Origin: Syngnathus acus | Lineage: Eukaryota > Chordata > Actinopteri > Syngnathiformes > Syngnathidae | Length of the DNA: 64,000 bases | Direction of reading: 5' to 3' | Assembly (NCBI RefSeq): GCF_901709675.1 | Contig: NC_051089.1 | Location: 1,679,476-1,743,475, forward strand | Position numbers and translations under genes: made by a program | The notes under the pieces: generated by a model | Told to the model about the DNA's origin: nothing | Seen by the model: only the letters and a program-made list of their open reading frames with translations | Databases searched by the model: none | Part shown: piece after piece, positions 60,701 through 64,000 of the stretch | Numbering within the stretch: the first letter of the stretch is position 1 | Layout of the letters: the number at the start of each line of letters is the position of its first letter

Positions 60701-63688
60701 ATTGTGGCTGACCCATATCTGGCAATGCGAGTAGATTAAGCCTCCTCCGAGGTTTCGTTTATCTTTCTGGCAACAAGGAAATCTACTCAGACTATTTTTT
60801 ACAAAACATTGTGATGTTGAGGGACACACGGTGAAAGACTTTCAGATCAAGGTCATTTTTCAAATGCTTCTGTAAAGAAATGTGCAAAATGTCATGACGT
60901 AATCCAGGTTCAGCCTTGTCAAAAAGGATCAGCATTTTAATTTGAGATTTGTATGGGGTTGTACTCTTGATACAGTTTTGAATGAATCTACCTTAGTTCT
61001 AAATTTCCATTGAATGTTTTGTTTCGTCGTCATGAACATTACCGATGATTGATGATGACTCGTCGTGTTCACAAAGCTGATGCGGTTTGAGTTTACCCGC
61101 AACTTTTCACGATCGATTTCCTCCTCCTCGGTTCCAGAGCATCACATCATTAGATTTGCCTGGTTAGGTGACACCTACACGTCTGATGGGTGATGGATGT
61201 TTTATATAGAGAGACTAAATGAAAATCCCACACACACTTACACACATCCGCCCGTCACATGCGCGCACACACACACAACTCTGATGTTCGTCCTATCATC
61301 TTCTATCAAATCGGCAAGATAACCTCAGAGCCAATGACAAACTTTGACAAATAGCTTGTCTCCAAGCACCTGTGAAAAGATGGAACTGGACTCCTTCACC
61401 TTTCCTCTTTCTTCAAGCGCCGGGTTGTACGTAGTGGCTATAAGTGATATACTGTAGGACATGGCTAGGATGTAAGTCATGCTCTTTCCGTTTCCTCCAG
61501 ATTGCAAGGGTCTCCATCGATCAGTGTCATTCACGTCTCTCCTTTTTCTTCTGTTTGTCTCACTAGCTCTATCTTTCCTATGAGCGTCGCCCTCTTTGCT
61601 CATTCACCTAAAGGTCATTCCTCCACACCACCGTCCTCACTATTTCCATCCTCCGCCATTAGTGCGCTCGACACATATCTGTAACAGAGTACAGATGGCC
61701 GGTAATCTGGCCGGGGGTCATTATGAATCCCCGCCAATGCCCTGACCGACGGGCACCTCACTCCGTCTGTCAGCACATCTCCGCAAGCGTGGCCTAAAAT
61801 GAGCTATTCATCTAAATGTCCAGACATTTGGCTTTCCTTGGCAAGTAAACCGTTTCTATTTTGCCCGAAGAATTTAAATCCATACTCCTAATTCAAACGG
61901 ACAATGATGAATATGCGCTTCGCTTGTGATCACAATGAATGCAAACACGCACGTATACGTACTGTGGATTGGACCATTTTTTAAGATTTATGCTAATCTT
62001 TCATATGATTGGTGGATGGTTTCGTCCAAAACTACTGAGTGATAATTTTATATACCATCTCTATTGTTTTATGCAGTTTATGTTTTTACATCATCATTGG
62101 AATAATCTGAAACGCTTTACCCCAAACCACCACCATGACTCAAGATAGTGCTGTTAATTAAAAGTCAATTAAAAGGTGATGGATGGATGGACGGACTATT
62201 CCGTCACTGGGAGGGAATGCCCACCTCTGCTATTTATGGGTCATCCACTCAATTGCCGCTTTTACTCATTATACTGACATGAGTTATGGTTATGTCCCTT
62301 TCAAAAAAAAAAATCCCACTCATTTCAATGTAGTCACCTGAAAGCCTCCTTAAGTCCATCGTCCTTTTCTCTTAGTATTCATCACCATGTGACATCACTG
62401 ACCTTCACTGGAAGCGGTTTCCATTAGTTTGACAAATTTGGTGTGTCAAAGCAGCATTGTTGACATGCAGGTGTAGAATCACCACTGAATGGATTCCACG
62501 TAATGAAAATGCCACAAGAAGTGATGGCGTCTGTCCAGGATGGCAATTTGGTTCAGCCAGGGGTCATGTTTACAGATATTTTTTTGAGGAACCGACACAC
62601 ATATTCAGGTACGGAGGATGAAACGTTAGTATTGCCTGCGTTTGCCAACGTCCTTAGCCACCACAGAGAATAACGATGCTAACAATCCTGCCAAATTTAA
62701 ATGATGAAAACGATCACCGAGTATTAAATAAGAAGGCTTCAAAATCTCACTCTGCCAGTCACACTCTAATAGCCAAAGGTAAATTAGAAATCCAACAGTG
62801 GCCAGGAATATAACATTAAATTAAATATTAGATTTTTTCTTACTTCTTAAGAACCGGCTACCGAGTAACAGGATTTTAATAAGTTAATCGTGCGATGTCA
62901 TTTCTCATCAAACAAAATATAATTACTGCTGCAAAGTTGTGTCTTAAATTTGTCATCATAAATTCCAAGTTCAAGAAGGCAATAGTGTCTGTGTTGTGTA
63001 TCAAAATGTCAACGTGTGAGTGAAAGTATCCCGCAGGATTTTTTTTGGTCATTAGTTTGCTGGCAAGTGTCTTCCAATATGTCCATCAAATATGTCCATC
63101 TGTCTGTCTCCAAGTTACCAGTGCAGATACTCCAACAGTCAGTCAATAGACAGCAAAGGGCAAGGTCGCGTCTTCAATATCCCAGTGCCTCTTCATCCTC
63201 CAAGCGTATTCTTGATCTAAATTCAGAAAGACAGTGCAAACAGCTTCCTCATCTTTTAGCCTGGATATGCAAGCAAGCCTGCCCTTTCTCTGTTGTTACC
63301 AAATACGGAACTTGATATTTTTGTGATGTTCTCAGCCCAGAGCCGGCCAAAATAAATTCTGTATTCTTGAAGGACAAGGCGCATTTTGTATATCAAAACA
63401 GCAGTCAGTGGAACAACAGTGAAAAATGCCCTTCCCTTGACAGAAAACTCATCCATCATGAAGTCGTGCCTCCCTAGTTTATTTCCACCTTGGTTCTTTA
63501 TGAGAGAAGATTGCACCTTCAAGTACCCCCGATAAACATTCCCCAAATCTATGTAGTTTTTATTCTGTCATACTTACAGCCCGTAGCTGTCAAAAAGTAA
63601 ATCTTTACTGACACAATATACATTTCCAAAAGAAGCCTTCCCTAAAAGCTTTTACAATGGCTATCAACAGCACAGTATTTTTATGTAT
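57776..63688. other. Gene-poor stretch
   Basis: Contains a LINE tail at 60285, (GA)n at about 58927, homopolymer A runs and a CT-rich region at 61490-61690. The ORF at 58900-59343 begins inside (GA)n and is at chance length. No gene seen. Confidence 0.45.
60285..60378 (+). mobile_element. Second LINE 3' tail of the same type
   Basis: The sequence tgtactgtgtacagcgacaataaaggcgattctga near 60341-60377 matches the tail at 4284-4318, and the AT-rich segment before it is also LINE 3'-UTR-like. No coding part remains, so it is 5'-truncated. Confidence 0.45.
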
Positions 63689-63861
63689 TACCGTGTTGGA
63701 CCGAATATAAGACGACCCTGATTATAAGACGACCCCCTCTTTTTCAAGACTCAAGTTTGAAAAAAGCCTATGTCTAGACCCTGAATGTAAGACGACCCCC
63801 CCCCCTTTTCAGTTTTATTTCAATGAAAAAAACTTCGTCTTATATTCGAGCCAATACGGTA
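63689..63861. mobile_element. MITE of the gaatataagacga type
   Basis: The left end (taccgtgttggaccgaata) and right end are inverted repeats of about 27 bp with three mismatches. Internal direct repeats of ataagacgaccc occur near 63706, 63722 and 63788. About 173 bp, no coding capacity. It has the same plan as the MITE at 15926 but a different sequence. Confidence 0.75.
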
Positions 63862-64000
63862 GCTAGTTTTAGCACAACACATACTGTAACTAGTTTTAAC
63901 TTGGGTATTTCCTCATCAAAATGGAGACAACAAGTTAGAATTGTGCATGGCCTCTTCAATGGCTAATTATAATACTAATCATTTCATTTTAAATGGTTTT

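Noticed and set aside
61390-61458. Plus-strand exon-like segment (strong acceptor, GTAAGT donor)
   Set aside because: Stops in all three frames. Could only be noncoding RNA, with no further support.

Overview
This is about 64 kb of AT-rich (roughly 40% GC), gene-poor vertebrate DNA. The dispersed repeats identify a ray-finned fish, most likely a percomorph teleost. They include a tRNA-derived SINE with the common fish core and a (GGAT)n tail, palindromic MITEs of the 'cggactataagtcgc' and 'gaatataagacga' types, L2/CR1 and Rex1-like LINE relics, and hAT-like fragments. There are no bacterial operons, rRNAs, CRISPR arrays or genuine tRNAs. All repeat-family names are from memory; nothing was searched.

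The one clear protein gene is an intronless 311-codon ORF on the plus strand at 9965-10900. Its N-terminal 240 residues resemble the coiled-coil Gag-like region of fish BEL/Pao-type retroelements. Its C-terminal 51 residues are a complete C3HC4 RING finger that closely resembles the end of the mitochondrial E3 ligase MUL1/MAPL. This capsid-like plus RING chimera is the most interesting object in the window.

Everything else that could be coding is exon-sized. The best candidates are a plus-strand terminal exon at 9034-9130 with an acceptor, a stop and a nearby AATAAA; a minus-strand terminal exon at 50981-51229 with the same set of signals; and a minus-strand two-exon pair at 23306-23660 around a 141-nt intron. 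Weaker plus-strand exons lie at 317-544, 3768-3813, 13800-14163 and 55813-55860. A 90-codon minus-strand ORF at 4551-4823 ends in AATAAA and a poly(A) run like a processed retrocopy. I could not name any of these genes, and several could be chance or conserved noncoding sequence.

Layout: 1-14 kb holds most plus-strand exon candidates, a Rex1-like LINE end, the retrocopy-like ORF and the RING gene. 15-18 kb holds a perfect MITE and a full SINE. 20-29 kb holds hAT-like copies, the minus-strand exon pair and a diverged duplication shared with 17.6 kb. 30-46 kb is mainly noncoding, with a 29-unit CATC array and LINE tails. 46-52 kb holds an LTR-like fragment and the minus-strand terminal exon. 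52-64 kb holds a CpG-dense block, a decayed L2 reverse transcriptase and a second MITE. Much of the remaining sequence may be intron or regulatory DNA, and some blocks with clustered homeodomain-type sites look like vertebrate conserved noncoding elements.
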